Source: a virus
IMG/VR virus record: IMGVR_UViG_3300025289_000026
Span: 1-64,000 of that record
Strand: one strand, 5' to 3'
Length of the DNA stretch: 64,000 nucleotides
Shown: piece after piece, positions 32,144 to 43,300 of the stretch
Position numbering within the stretch: position 1 is the first letter of the stretch
Layout: each line of letters starts with the position of its first letter
Program-made: the position numbers and the translations under genes
Notes under the pieces: model-generated
Told to the model about the DNA's origin: nothing
The model's input: the letters and a program-made list of their open reading frames with translations, nothing else
Databases searched by the model: none

Positions 32144-35100
32144 ATGCCTAAGATCTTTGGGTCCTCGGTTGAGTCTTCGTTCTTCAAGTTTTTGTCCAAG
32201 ATTTGGGATAAGCTCCCGCAGGACGATCGAGATTTCCTTGCGGAGTATTGGCGTGGGTTGATCCGCGGGGCATCGGACGAATACCTCAACATTCTACAGG
32301 TCGAGGCCGCGACCGGCATCCTGTCGATCAATCCGTTTGAGGTCAAGAAGTGGCGCCCCATCGAGGTGCGGAAAGTCCTGGGGTTCAAAGACCAGGATGC
32401 AGACGGCCTCGTCTCGGTATATCCATCGGGCCGCACGACCCCACACCATCTTGACCACGGGATCGCGAGGATCGAGGGACTGTATCGAAATCTCGAGGCT
32501 CTGCATTTTGAACTCGACCCTCCTGTACCTCATGCCCAGGTGTTCGATTTCTCGTTTGACATGCGGTTGACCCGCCTGGGTCCCCAGGGCGATGCCGTGG
32601 CCGTGGGGTACTACGACGGGGAGGGCGTGCGTGCTCGAGCCTCGTCGGTTGCCCTGGTGTTTGGCAAGATCGCGGGTACCGAGTTCGTCCCCGTGGTCAC
32701 GTTGGTGGGGTCCGACACGACCGTCAAGGTGGGGTTCGCGCTCCCCGAGGTGATCTCACCGACCGGGATCTTGGCCGCGGGGTTCGCGTTCTCCAACCAG
32801 GAGAACCTCGCGGTCGTGGCACCCAGGTTGTTGCCCAGCACCACACTGGAGGGCGGGCAAGCGGCAGTCCAGGTACCCGAAGGTAGCTACGGATCGGTGT
32901 CATTGCTCCTCAGTACACCCCCGGGCCCAGGGGATCGGTTGTTCCACGTGTACCGTTCCCCCACGAATTTCCAAGACAGTTATGAACTCCTCACGACCCA
33001 GGGGCCTGTGGAACTGACCAACGTGGCGTTAGGCGAATACAGTCTCCAGTTCAGTACCTCGGGGGTGCCGTTCAATCAAGGCGATTGGATTAAGATCCGG
33101 CCCCTGTCGCTCGATGCACAATTCACCTTCCAGTCGGGCGCACCTCCATTCATGCCTTTACGAGTCCAGCAGACGACTTCGAAACTATCGCTCACCTGGG
33201 CTGCTGCTTCGGGGTCCGAAGCCCCGGGCCTGTGGCTCGTGACATCCGACACCCTCGGGCTGTACGAATCGCTCCAGGCGGTCAAGATCCTGGAGGGCAC
33301 GATCAATCCCTTGGATGACCTGACGACGTTTCACTTCGAGGACTTCCACACCTACAGGGTCGATGTCGGCAACGGGTTGATCAAGGTGTTGATCGACGGG
33401 GCCGAAGTCTTGTCCCAGGGGTTCGACCATAGGTCAGATCGTGAGTTCGGCGCCTTCGGGATCTACTCGTTGGAGGGTGCCGTAGGGTCACTCGCGTTCT
33501 TCCGCAATACCAAGTTTTTCCGGTTCAACCTTGACCAAAGGATCGCGGAACTCCCGGCCCTGTATGACAAGTACGAGCAGGCCACCAAGGTCCTGGAGAT
33601 CGGGTCCAACTACACCCTTGAGCCCGGGATCCTGAGGTTCAACAGCTTGGCGGACGTGGGGATCGACGACATCATGGTGGCGGAGTACGTGGGGTACTCG
33701 ACCCGCCGGATCGAGACGACCTATGGATTGCTCGCTGGGGTCACGGGACCCGACAGCCTCGAGATGAAGAACAGGACCATCGCGATCTGGAACGCCCTGT
33801 GGAGCGGGGCCCAGCTCGAGAGTATCCGGAAGGGCGTCCAGGCATTCCTTGGACTCCCCATCAGTTTGGTAGAGGGTTTTGTTACGAGCGACACCTCGGT
33901 GGACAATTTCATCGATATCGATGGGGTCCGCTACACATTCAAAGAGCCTGTGGGCCCAGGGGTTAACCCCAGGACGGGGAAGATATTTCAACGCGGTGAC
34001 TACGTGGCCTCCATGACCGCGTTGTCCAGTGGCGTTACGGTCCGGGACCTGGTGGTCCAGCGGGGCTGGTGGTATCAGCACCAACAGGATGGCAATCTCC
34101 ACGAATTACAGAAATACCACTACTTCGAAGTCGAGATCGATGACCGGCTCGTCGACCCCGCCATCATCATCGAGGTCGAGGCATTCCTGGATCGTATCAG
34201 ACCCATCGGCGACCGTTTCTTCGTGGTGGCCCGGGGGGATAACCTCGATACCCTGGTGGTCGAGGGGAACGAGAGCCGTGTGGCTCTGCTGGATCCAACC
34301 ACGGGGGACCCACGGCGAGTGTTCATTGGGGATTCGAGTGATCCGGCGGTTGTCTGCACCCCCTACATCCTCACGACCCCGGAGCCCGCGACCCTGGGGT
34401 ACCAGATGTTCGGTGCCTTGACGATCCAGGAGGTAGAAGGATTGTTCGACCTCCAGGAAGGCCAGAGCCTCACGGGCATCGAGGTCGGGGGGTTTGGAGA
34501 TCCTGACCCTGCGTTCCTGGAGTTCAACTTGATCCAGAGTGGAACCGGTGGAGCCACCACGGCCCCATTGCTGTTTTCCGACCCCACGCTCGCGGGTCCC
34601 ACGACCTTCACGGCCACGGGCGTCAGGCCGGGCGATGTCCTGACGATTCTGCTGGGTCCACTGTTTGGTAACTACCAGGTATCCGAGGTCACGAGTCCCA
34701 CGACCCTGGAGATCAACCCGACGTTCCGGCCCTTCGTGACCAACGGGGGGCCACTGCTCTACGAGGTCACGAGACCAGCGGTATACAACGGGGCCATGAG
34801 TTCCTTCTTCCCTGTGGGCGGGTACCTGGTACGACCCGGCGCTACCTTGGTCATCAAGGCCGATTATTTTCCTGAAGTTTCGGTAATTGTTGGTATCGAG
34901 CCTGCTGTGGACCCATTCTTAGCGCCGTTTGTTCAGCCAGAGGATCTTGTGGATGCGCTTTTCTTTCTAAACGGGGAATCCAAGATCCCGGGGGCGATCC
35001 CGAAGCTCCAGTTCCTGAGGGTCGACACACGAGATTTTCCACCATTCGCTACACCGCCGCGGCGCCTTTGTATCGAGACCGCGGCGAGCAAGGGGATGAA

Positions 35101-36565
35101 TTCCACTATCCTGCTGACTGAGACCAATGGGTCACAAGACCTCCAGATGGCCGAGGGGACGTACCGAGGGCTCTTCACGTACCCTGGGCCGGATATCGAG
35201 CCGCTCGTGGGGACCGAGGGGGGGCCCTTCCTGGAGTCCGAGCGGTTGATCGTCCTGCCGGTCGATGCCTCGGGCCCCGGGGAACCGGGGCTGGAGTTCG
35301 ATGCCGAGATCGAGCTGGACGATGGCCTGACGGTCCGGCGGGATCTCCAGGCCGTCACGGATCCCCCGGATCCCGATGTCCTGCTTCCTGAACCCTACCG
35401 TGTCGTCGGGTTGCTGGAAGTCCCGGGGTCCCAGTACAATGATCTCCGGACGGGCCAGCCCTACCAGGTGGCCATCGCCAATGGGTCTCAATTCGGTACC
35501 TTCTACCTCGATTACCAGTTCCCCAGGGTCGAGTTCCCCGTGGCCCAGGGGGCCGATGGCGAGGTATTGATCGGCAGCCCCAATTTCGTGATCCCGAGCC
35601 TATTGGCCGGGACCCCCGCGGTCTTCATCACGGGGTTGGGGGCCGACACCCTGGCGCCCAACGTGGTGGAGGACTTGTTGGCCGATTTTTCGTCCGTGCG
35701 GCCTGGTGATACCATCGAGGTCGGGACCCCCCTGGTCCCCCGGGCTATCGCCCAGGTGCTCTCCAGTACCAAGTTACTGTTGGCCGACGCCCCTGCCCTT
35801 GAGCTATCGCAGCTTGGGGTGCCGTATACGATCCGGGGGACCGTGGTCCCGGGGGACTGGTTGTTCATCGAGGAGTTCGCCGGTCCAGTGGATCGCGATA
35901 TCCTGGGGATCCGGGAGGGTGACGTCCTGGTCGTCACGTCGGTCGGGAGCCAGTTTGTCACGGTCTCGAGGATTCTGGTGAACGGGAGTCTCGAGGCCCT
36001 GGTGTTCGGCGCCACGGTCACGGGGATTCAGTACCGGCTCCTGAGGGCACCGCTGCCCTACAGTGCCAACCCACAGGTCCCCGCGGTCTCGAGGGTCTCG
36101 AGGGTGAACCTTGGGTACAACTTGAAAGCCGACGATATCCGGTCGGTCGAAGATGCGGTCGATATCGAGATCCTGCTTCCCTGTGGCCCCGGGGAGGTGG
36201 CGGTCATGGAGAACACCAGCTATACCCTGGCGCTTGGTGATGTCGTCAGGGTATCGTTCGAGTATGATGGTCAGGTCGTCATCCCGGGCCAGGCGGCCGA
36301 GGGGGTTGGGATCGGCCAGGGGGACGTGATCTCGGCCTCGAGGTTCAAGTCACCGGTCGATTGGTACAACATGGGGGTCAGGTCGGTCGCGGACGTGGGG
36401 GCAACCCAGGGGGACTACATGGATCTCGTGGGCCTGCCGGCCAACACCGGGGTATTCCAAATCCTGGCCATCGAGACGACGGATCAATTGAACGATACCC
36501 TCGTGCTGGCCATTGGGACACTGGTTATTGAGACGGGTGTATCCTATACTGTCGTGTGCCTCTAG
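32144..36565 (+). CDS. Giant tail/baseplate protein (tail protein I-like N-terminus), 1473 aa
   Basis: The N-terminus (FKFLSKIWDKLPQDDRDFLA followed by a helical bundle) and its position after a J-like protein recall tail-protein-I/gp53-type baseplate components. A lectin- or laminin-G-like beta region (about residues 115-470) contains FHFEDFHTYRVDVGNGLIKV. At least four PGD modules lie in the C-terminal half (about 34580-34772, 35640-35835, 35838-36050, 36370-36560). The segment about 34855-35060 is visibly lower in GC. Family assignment rests on context and general look only. Confidence 0.65.
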   Translation: MPKIFGSSVESSFFKFLSKIWDKLPQDDRDFLAEYWRGLIRGASDEYLNILQVEAATGILSINPFEVKKWRPIEVRKVLGFKDQDADGLVSVYPSGRTTPHHLDHGIARIEGLYRNLEALHFELDPPVPHAQVFDFSFDMRLTRLGPQGDAVAVGYYDGEGVRARASSVALVFGKIAGTEFVPVVTLVGSDTTVKVGFALPEVISPTGILAAGFAFSNQENLAVVAPRLLPSTTLEGGQAAVQVPEGSYGSVSLLLSTPPGPGDRLFHVYRSPTNFQDSYELLTTQGPVELTNVALGEYSLQFSTSGVPFNQGDWIKIRPLSLDAQFTFQSGAPPFMPLRVQQTTSKLSLTWAAASGSEAPGLWLVTSDTLGLYESLQAVKILEGTINPLDDLTTFHFEDFHTYRVDVGNGLIKVLIDGAEVLSQGFDHRSDREFGAFGIYSLEGAVGSLAFFRNTKFFRFNLDQRIAELPALYDKYEQATKVLEIGSNYTLEPGILRFNSLADVGIDDIMVAEYVGYSTRRIETTYGLLAGVTGPDSLEMKNRTIAIWNALWSGAQLESIRKGVQAFLGLPISLVEGFVTSDTSVDNFIDIDGVRYTFKEPVGPGVNPRTGKIFQRGDYVASMTALSSGVTVRDLVVQRGWWYQHQQDGNLHELQKYHYFEVEIDDRLVDPAIIIEVEAFLDRIRPIGDRFFVVARGDNLDTLVVEGNESRVALLDPTTGDPRRVFIGDSSDPAVVCTPYILTTPEPATLGYQMFGALTIQEVEGLFDLQEGQSLTGIEVGGFGDPDPAFLEFNLIQSGTGGATTAPLLFSDPTLAGPTTFTATGVRPGDVLTILLGPLFGNYQVSEVTSPTTLEINPTFRPFVTNGGPLLYEVTRPAVYNGAMSSFFPVGGYLVRPGATLVIKADYFPEVSVIVGIEPAVDPFLAPFVQPEDLVDALFFLNGESKIPGAIPKLQFLRVDTRDFPPFATPPRRLCIETAASKGMNSTILLTETNGSQDLQMAEGTYRGLFTYPGPDIEPLVGTEGGPFLESERLIVLPVDASGPGEPGLEFDAEIELDDGLTVRRDLQAVTDPPDPDVLLPEPYRVVGLLEVPGSQYNDLRTGQPYQVAIANGSQFGTFYLDYQFPRVEFPVAQGADGEVLIGSPNFVIPSLLAGTPAVFITGLGADTLAPNVVEDLLADFSSVRPGDTIEVGTPLVPRAIAQVLSSTKLLLADAPALELSQLGVPYTIRGTVVPGDWLFIEEFAGPVDRDILGIREGDVLVVTSVGSQFVTVSRILVNGSLEALVFGATVTGIQYRLLRAPLPYSANPQVPAVSRVSRVNLGYNLKADDIRSVEDAVDIEILLPCGPGEVAVMENTSYTLALGDVVRVSFEYDGQVVIPGQAAEGVGIGQGDVISASRFKSPVDWYNMGVRSVADVGATQGDYMDLVGLPANTGVFQILAIETTDQLNDTLVLAIGTLVIETGVSYTVVCL

Positions 36566-36570
36566 CGTGC

Positions 36571-36576
36571 TAGAAT
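36571..36576 (+). promoter_or_regulatory. Candidate extended -10 (TGC-TAGAAT) before the 36593 gene
   Basis: TGCTAGAAT lies 16 nt before the ATG at 36593, predicting a leader of roughly 10 nt without a Shine-Dalgarno. It would allow separate late expression of the fiber genes. Confidence 0.35.
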
Positions 36577-36592
36577 AACCCGATCCACTTGC

Positions 36593-37318
36593 ATGAAGGC
36601 CACGATTCCACCGTTCACTGGTTTTGTCGAGATCGAGCAGCTTGATCTCCAGGGGAACCTCGTGGCTCTCGAGTCCCAAGGTTTCAACCTGGTGCTCAAT
36701 AATTTTCGGCAATATCTGCCCCGCCTCCTGGCCCCCCGGATCGTGACGGGCCGGACGGACAACTCCTCGGGCAACAACAGTTGGCTGGACCGCCGGATCG
36801 CGCTGTTGGGAATTGGAATCGGCGACGGGGCTGTCCCGACCCCGACGGTCAAGCCAGAGGATCCGGAGGATGGCCGCACCCGGCTGCTCGGCGGTCTATT
36901 TACCGACGACGAGGATGCAAAGCAAGGACTCCAGGGCCCGATCCGCCGGATCCCCCTGACACCCAGCGGCCCGAGCGAGAAGCATACGCTCGTGAGCCCG
37001 ATCAACAGCTTTTATCTGTTCAAAGAAGTGGACATCGATGGGATCGCGTTTCAGGATATTGGTGGCGGGGGCTCGGAGATCAAGTTCAGGTTCACCGTTG
37101 ACTCGGACGAGTACATTGGCAACATCATGGAGTATGGGCTCTACCTCGGGGGTGGGGACGCGACTGACGATACATCATTTTTGATCTCAGGACCTGATTT
37201 TGATCGTGTCCGGTTGTCCCGCGAGACCGCCATCATTGTGGCGCGGAAGACACGGAACAAACCGTTGGAGAAAACCAGAGGATTCAAATTCCGCCTGACC
37301 TGGCGGCTCCGTACCTAG
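36593..37318 (+). CDS. Tail structural protein, 241 aa
   Basis: Mixed beta protein: LDLQGNLVALESQGFNLVLN near residues 17-36, a Gly-rich loop (ALLGIGIGDGAVPTP) and a C-terminal beta domain (IKFRFTVDSDEYIGNIMEYG). It sits directly before the fiber and is likely its connector to the baseplate, by position only. No Shine-Dalgarno before its ATG. Confidence 0.65.
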   Translation: MKATIPPFTGFVEIEQLDLQGNLVALESQGFNLVLNNFRQYLPRLLAPRIVTGRTDNSSGNNSWLDRRIALLGIGIGDGAVPTPTVKPEDPEDGRTRLLGGLFTDDEDAKQGLQGPIRRIPLTPSGPSEKHTLVSPINSFYLFKEVDIDGIAFQDIGGGGSEIKFRFTVDSDEYIGNIMEYGLYLGGGDATDDTSFLISGPDFDRVRLSRETAIIVARKTRNKPLEKTRGFKFRLTWRLRT

Positions 37319-37325
37319 GGGATTC

Positions 37326-40300
37326 ATGATTGTCAGGCGCCCAAAAGAACTACTGCTCGGTAACCTCCCGGTCGCCACCACGGGACCCCAGGGGAGTCCG
37401 CCGGATACCCGGCTGCTCGGTCGTGCCGAGCCCATGGCGGCCGAGACGATCAACCGGGGGGCCTACGCGGTCGCGGAACAATTGGATGCTCTGTACAACC
37501 AGGTGTTCGCCATCTTCCGCAAGGCCGTGACCAAGGCGGCTCGCAAGGAAGTGGGGGTCACGGCTCCGTACAACCAGTTCAATATTCTACAGCCACCCGG
37601 CGATGGGCTCACCATGTACTCGGGTGTGTCGGTCGACGATACCCCCGCGACCTTGGCCGATGTGTTCCAACCGGGCGAGAACTCAACCTACCAGCAGGCT
37701 GTCGAGGGGGCCTACACGGTCTACCGTGACGCCGGTTCGATCACGGATGCAAATCCGTTCGTTCTTCAAATCCGAACACTCGACACCTACACGGACGCCT
37801 GTCAGATCATTTTCGTACTTGACAATGCTTTCTTGCCCCTGCCCGACCCGGTGACGATAGCGTTCACCAATGGGTCGCCCGACATCCTGGAGGTCAGGTA
37901 CAAGACAGCCGCTACGTACTACGATGTAGCGTATGCGATCAATAATGACATCGGCGCCACGGTAGCGGATAAATTCAAGGCCGTGGCCCCGGTGCCCAAC
38001 ACGGTGGCGGTGACTTCATTGAACAACTTGGCCGCTGGCCCAACATCCGCTGGCCAGTTGGTCGACATCCTGGGGAAAGCTCAGGTCGATGCTTCGATCG
38101 AAGGGATCGTGATCGACGACCCCATCTCGGGGATTGATCTTCCAGCGCTATTCAGCAATCCCCCGGCGGTCGTCAAGCTCACGACGCCCGCGCATAACGA
38201 GCTTAGCCTTGCGACCGCATGGCCCGGGGGCCTGGGTGACCCGTTGGCCGTGGGGGACAAGTTGGTCATCGGGCTCAACGCATCCACGGCTGCGGGGTTC
38301 CCGGGGGACGGCATCTCGGTGGGTCGCTACCAGGTGGTCGAGATCGCGGCGTTGCCTGGGCCTGATGGGTACTCTCAAGGATCTTTGATCCAGTTCACCG
38401 AGGAGTTCAACCTACCGACCGATACGAATGAAAACTTTCACTACCTGGTGAACCGATACAAAGCACGCCACTGGGCCATCGGGCACAACCATCGGTTCGA
38501 TATTCCGAAATCCGGCAACCCGTTGAAACTTGAGTTCGGGGAACTGGAGAATATCCATTGGTTCCAAGGGACCGCCGGGATCCCGTTCGCCGATTTCGAA
38601 GACATCAGGATCGCAACATACCGAGGTAGATACGACCTGCCAGCTAACGATATGGATGGGCAAGCGAGTTTCGTACAACCGCTGAATGATGAAATAATTT
38701 TGACCGGTGGCGGGTTGATAAACCCTAGCGATGGAACAGAGCGTCTTCAAGTGGTGATCAGGCCTTTGTTTAACGCGGTGCCGTCGAGTGTAAATATTGA
38801 AGATCTTCGGTTCGTGATGGACGCGGTTCCTTCGTCTCTAGTCAATGCCGTAAAAGTATACTACTCAGATAGTGGGGATCCTGGACCATCCAGTTGGATA
38901 CCGTATGGAGGTCCTAAAGATCTGCAGGTGGTTGAATCCTTAGGCCCAAAAGTATTGCTTCGTGTTGAACCAGACGGCTTTTCGAGCGGTATCCACTCGT
39001 ACTACAAGGTAGTATTCCAGAGTGTCATAACCACCTCTGCGAATATAGAGCGCATCTTCTTCAGCGGGGCCCACGCGGCCGGTGCCATGATCCATCACAC
39101 CGGTGGTGGCGATTACGTCGTGACCGACCTGGAGGTCTGGATAGTCCAGCCGAGCGACACCCCGGTGCCCAACCACACGGTCGATATCTACACCTCGAAT
39201 TCTCCCTCGGGGGCCGCGGGGTCGTTCGTCAAGATTGCGGAGAACATTGAACTCCGGCAGTCCCATTTGATTGCGTCGAACAGCCCCTCGGGTACCAACA
39301 AGATCTTCGCCTACAGGGCCTCGATTTTCCCCGAGAGCTACACCCTGGTGGAGGGCCTGGTGGGTGGCCAGTTCCTCGCCTTCATCGTCAAGGAAGCGGG
39401 GGTCGCGACATCCCAGCGGATCATCAAGGCCTGGTTGGCCGAGAGCCAATGCCAGGAGAACGCTTCACACATCGGATCGTTCATTGGGGATTCTCTTGGG
39501 GGCGCCGGATCGTCGTATATCAACCCCCTGCACCCCAGCGGGTTCGAAGGTGCTACCAACAAGTTCCGCTTGATTACCAACGTGGATATCGTTGGGCTCC
39601 CGGGGCCCGTGGCTAATCCACAGATCGATTTTGGATTCGGGAGCTATGCGAAATTCGGGGAGTTATCACCCGACAGCCTCCGGGCCGCGAGCGGCAGCTT
39701 CGGTGACGCCGGGTTCCTGGGGGCCAAGCTGGCCGAGGTGATGGGCGAGCCCGTGAGCTCGACGGTCCCGCCAGAACGATCGCTCATCGGGTTGGAAAAC
39801 CGGTTACGAGAAATTTCTATCATTACCGTGGGGTTAGGGGTAACGAACTCATTCGGTCAGTTCAATGTCTCGGATTACCCGACGGTCAACGCAACCATCG
39901 AGGCCGCGGTCGCGGCCCTGCTGCCGGTGGACGGGGGCGTCATCTCGTTCAAGCCGGGGGTTTACGGAGATCTCAGCAGCCTGGTGACCAACTTCGTCGA
40001 CAACCACATCCGGATCAATCGGGACAACGTGGTCCTGAGGGCCGAGGCCCTGGGGTCCGTGACGATCAAGCTGCGACACTCACCCTCGGTTGCCCGGGGG
40101 TTCTGCCTGAAGCTCAATGGTTCGAACCTTGGGGTTCAGGATATTCGTTTCGATTCCGACGCCCCCGCGGCGGCCGATGCGTCCCCCTTCCTAGACCTCG
40201 AGAATGCCGTGTGGATCTCGGCGCCCCAGCAGTTGGCTGGGCCAGCCACGAGGCCACTTGATGGGACTGATGACTATACCGATGTGTCGATCCACAATTG

Positions 40301-43300
40301 CGAATTTGCTGGATTCACAAGGGTGCGGATCGGGACACCCGACATCTCCAGTGCCTTCATCACGTCGGCCAAGCTGTCGGGCGTCAGGATTACCAACTGT
40401 GACTTCGATGCCACCTCCGATAGTGACCCCGTGGCGGTCAACGTGTCGTATTCGAGCCTGATGGTCAACCCCACGGTCACGCGGATTTCAGACCTTGTGG
40501 TGTCGGACTGCAGGTTATCGGGCGAGTTCGTCTCCCCCGTGACCAAGGCCATCAGGATTGCGGCAGCCACTAGGGTTGCGATCCAACGGATCCGCGGGGT
40601 CGTGAAGCTTTACTGGAGCAACACCCTGACGCTTTCGGACAGCAGTGTGTTCAATCTTTATGCCCGTGGAGTCCAACGGTTCACTTCAACGGATTCGGAG
40701 TTCTATACCCTTGCGTCGGGTAATGTCCCGGCCATCACGCTGGATGGTTACGCTGGGCGCAAGTGCTCCGGGGTCGTGTTCCACGCCTGCACCATCGCGA
40801 CGGTCCAGGGATTCGCCTCCGGGTTAACCCAGGGGACGCTTGACGTAATGTATACCGACGGGTTGATCGTGTCGGAGTGTAACATCGAGTCCGTAGGCAA
40901 CGCATCCCCGAGTCAGAAGGATCATTACGGCGTGACCCTCCGGACCGCGGTCACGAGCGCGGTGTTCCAGTCCTGCGGATTCGTGGGCAACCGAGTGATG
41001 CTAAATACTGATACTGGTGTAAATAGCAAGATTGCTATCCGTGGGTGCCAGGTGGTTCATTTCTCTTCGGAACCGGTGACGTCCCCTGGAACTCACGGGG
41101 TATTTAGCTTTGTCAATGTGAACAATCTGTACATCGGGCACATCAGCGCGGCCCCTGGGGAGATGTCGTCAGCAAATCCGGACCGATTGATTCGGTTGGA
41201 GAGTTGCAACCATTTCACCATCGAGGCTGCGGAAGCCAGGGACAAGGGGTCGATACATTTACTAAACTGTACCTTCGGGATCGTGGCAAATTGCCGGCTG
41301 ACCAACTCGTTGTCGAACCCCGGGTGCGCCGTGACGAAAACTACGTCATCGCGTATATTCCAAGTCGGAAACATCACGTCGGACGGCGGGGGCATTGTGT
41401 TGCCCGACGGCGCCCGTTACCGATCAGAGGAACCCTCCGGTACGTCGTTACCACTGGCCGATGGCAAAGAGATTCTAAAGTACGGCGATGGTGTTACCTA
41501 CGGCAGCTTTAGGGTGTGGAAGGCTGGTCACAAGATCCTTATCACCCAGAACGTAAAATCGTTTACAGAAGCCGGGGGCTTGCTAATTGGCGCCAACGTC
41601 ATCACGAAGGAGATCAACGCCCAGGCCTCCACCACATTGGTCCTTGGTGTCGGGAGCGAGGTGCTGGAGGTATATGGATCCCGTGGGGGCGATGCCACGG
41701 CACAATCGCTCGTGTCCTCGATCACCACGGGGGGCGCCGGACTCTTGAGCCTGCTGCCAAGTTGGGCACTGTCTCTGCTGTCTGGTATGAACAGCCCGTT
41801 GCTGGCGTTCCTCAAGACCGTGGTGGCGTCGGTCGGGGGCGCGAGTGGCAAGCCCGGGATCGTGCTGGAACAGTTTACCGACGCGGTTGTCTTGTCGGTC
41901 AACCTGCAGTCCGACACAGGGCAGACAGATCGGTCGAATAGTTGGAACAACAGCTACTGGTCGAAGAAGGATACATCGAAGGCTGCCTTCGCCTTCATCC
42001 TGACCTTGGCATCCAACGCTGGGGATTCGCCTCCATCGACGACAGCGAGATTTGCCGTTGTGGCATCGGGTGAGCGTACCACCACTGGTTCTTTGAGCAC
42101 GTCTGTACGGTTTACTTTCGATACCACGGGCAACGGGGTTGGCCGGTTTCTGGCCTCAAACGGTGGGATCATTCGCGCGGCCCTCGAGACCGTTGGGACG
42201 ATTCTTCAGCGTGGCATTGGGTCTGATGTGGCTGCCCGTCATTTTGATTCCGATTCGTCACCTTTGCTGTCGTTCAAAGAATGGTCTACGGTCAAGTTTC
42301 CAAACGCATCGACAGGTGCGACAACTGAATTTTATCGTTGGGCCCTGACCAACAATGTGAATTACGATAGTGCGAATCTGCGCTGGGGTATAAACACCAA
42401 TATCCACACCACCTTTACCGAAGCCTTGGCCTTGGCCGTTGGGGGAGAGGGTCATTTGTTTGCACTCTATCGGCTGACCGCAGGCGAGACCACGACCCTG
42501 AGGGCAGCGCCCGGTTACATCGCGGCCACCGGGACCCCCGGGACCCAGACGTGGCGCATGGTCTTTGCCATCACGACCAGTGGGACGATTGTCCAGGGAT
42601 CCCCCGGTTCATCCGCGGTCATCGGGGCGATTCCATTGTTCAAGTTCATGTCGTTCTTCCGCCAGTGGCAAGATGTGAGTCTCCCGAGACCGAATGCCCC
42701 TGGTTCGTCCGACTCCTTCTCCCTGGTCTTTACTCACAACGTCGACTACAACGACACGGGACCCGTGTGGGTAGGGAAAAGTACCTTGGACACTCGATTT
42801 GGGAGCAACGCCTACGCGATGGCTCTCCTGAGCCCGAATTTTTTGTTTGCCATCTATGCCCTCAAGAGTGCGTCCGACAGTATTGCGGGTCGATCTGTCC
42901 CCGTGACCGGTACCCCAGGGGGTGCAACGGGTACCTGGAGGCCTATCTTCTGGATGGATTACGGGGGTTCGATCCAGTTCACGAAAAATGACTTACCCGG
43001 TATACCGGAGACCGTGGCGGCAGTAAGTGACGTCTCCGTGCCGGCGACATTCGTAATAGCGGCTCCCGATTCCGTCAATATCGGTCGGGCGGACTACGTC
43101 GCCACGAGTTCTGCCCAGAATGCAATCAATACCGCCCTCCGTGATTTAGAAGCGGAATCACCCGGCGGTCCAACGAATCCAAAGGGAGGGTCTATTGTAC
43201 TTCTAGAGGGGACGTACAACATCACTGACGTCATCAAGATCGGCGTCTCTGGGCAGATACCGTGCCGCCACATAAAATTCATCGGGCAGGGCCGCGGGTC

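Noticed and set aside
31978-32151. Plus-strand ORF of 57 aa in the gap before the 1473 aa gene
   Set aside because: Composition is unstructured and it would overlap the next start; the antisense zinc-ribbon reading is more convincing, though neither is certain.
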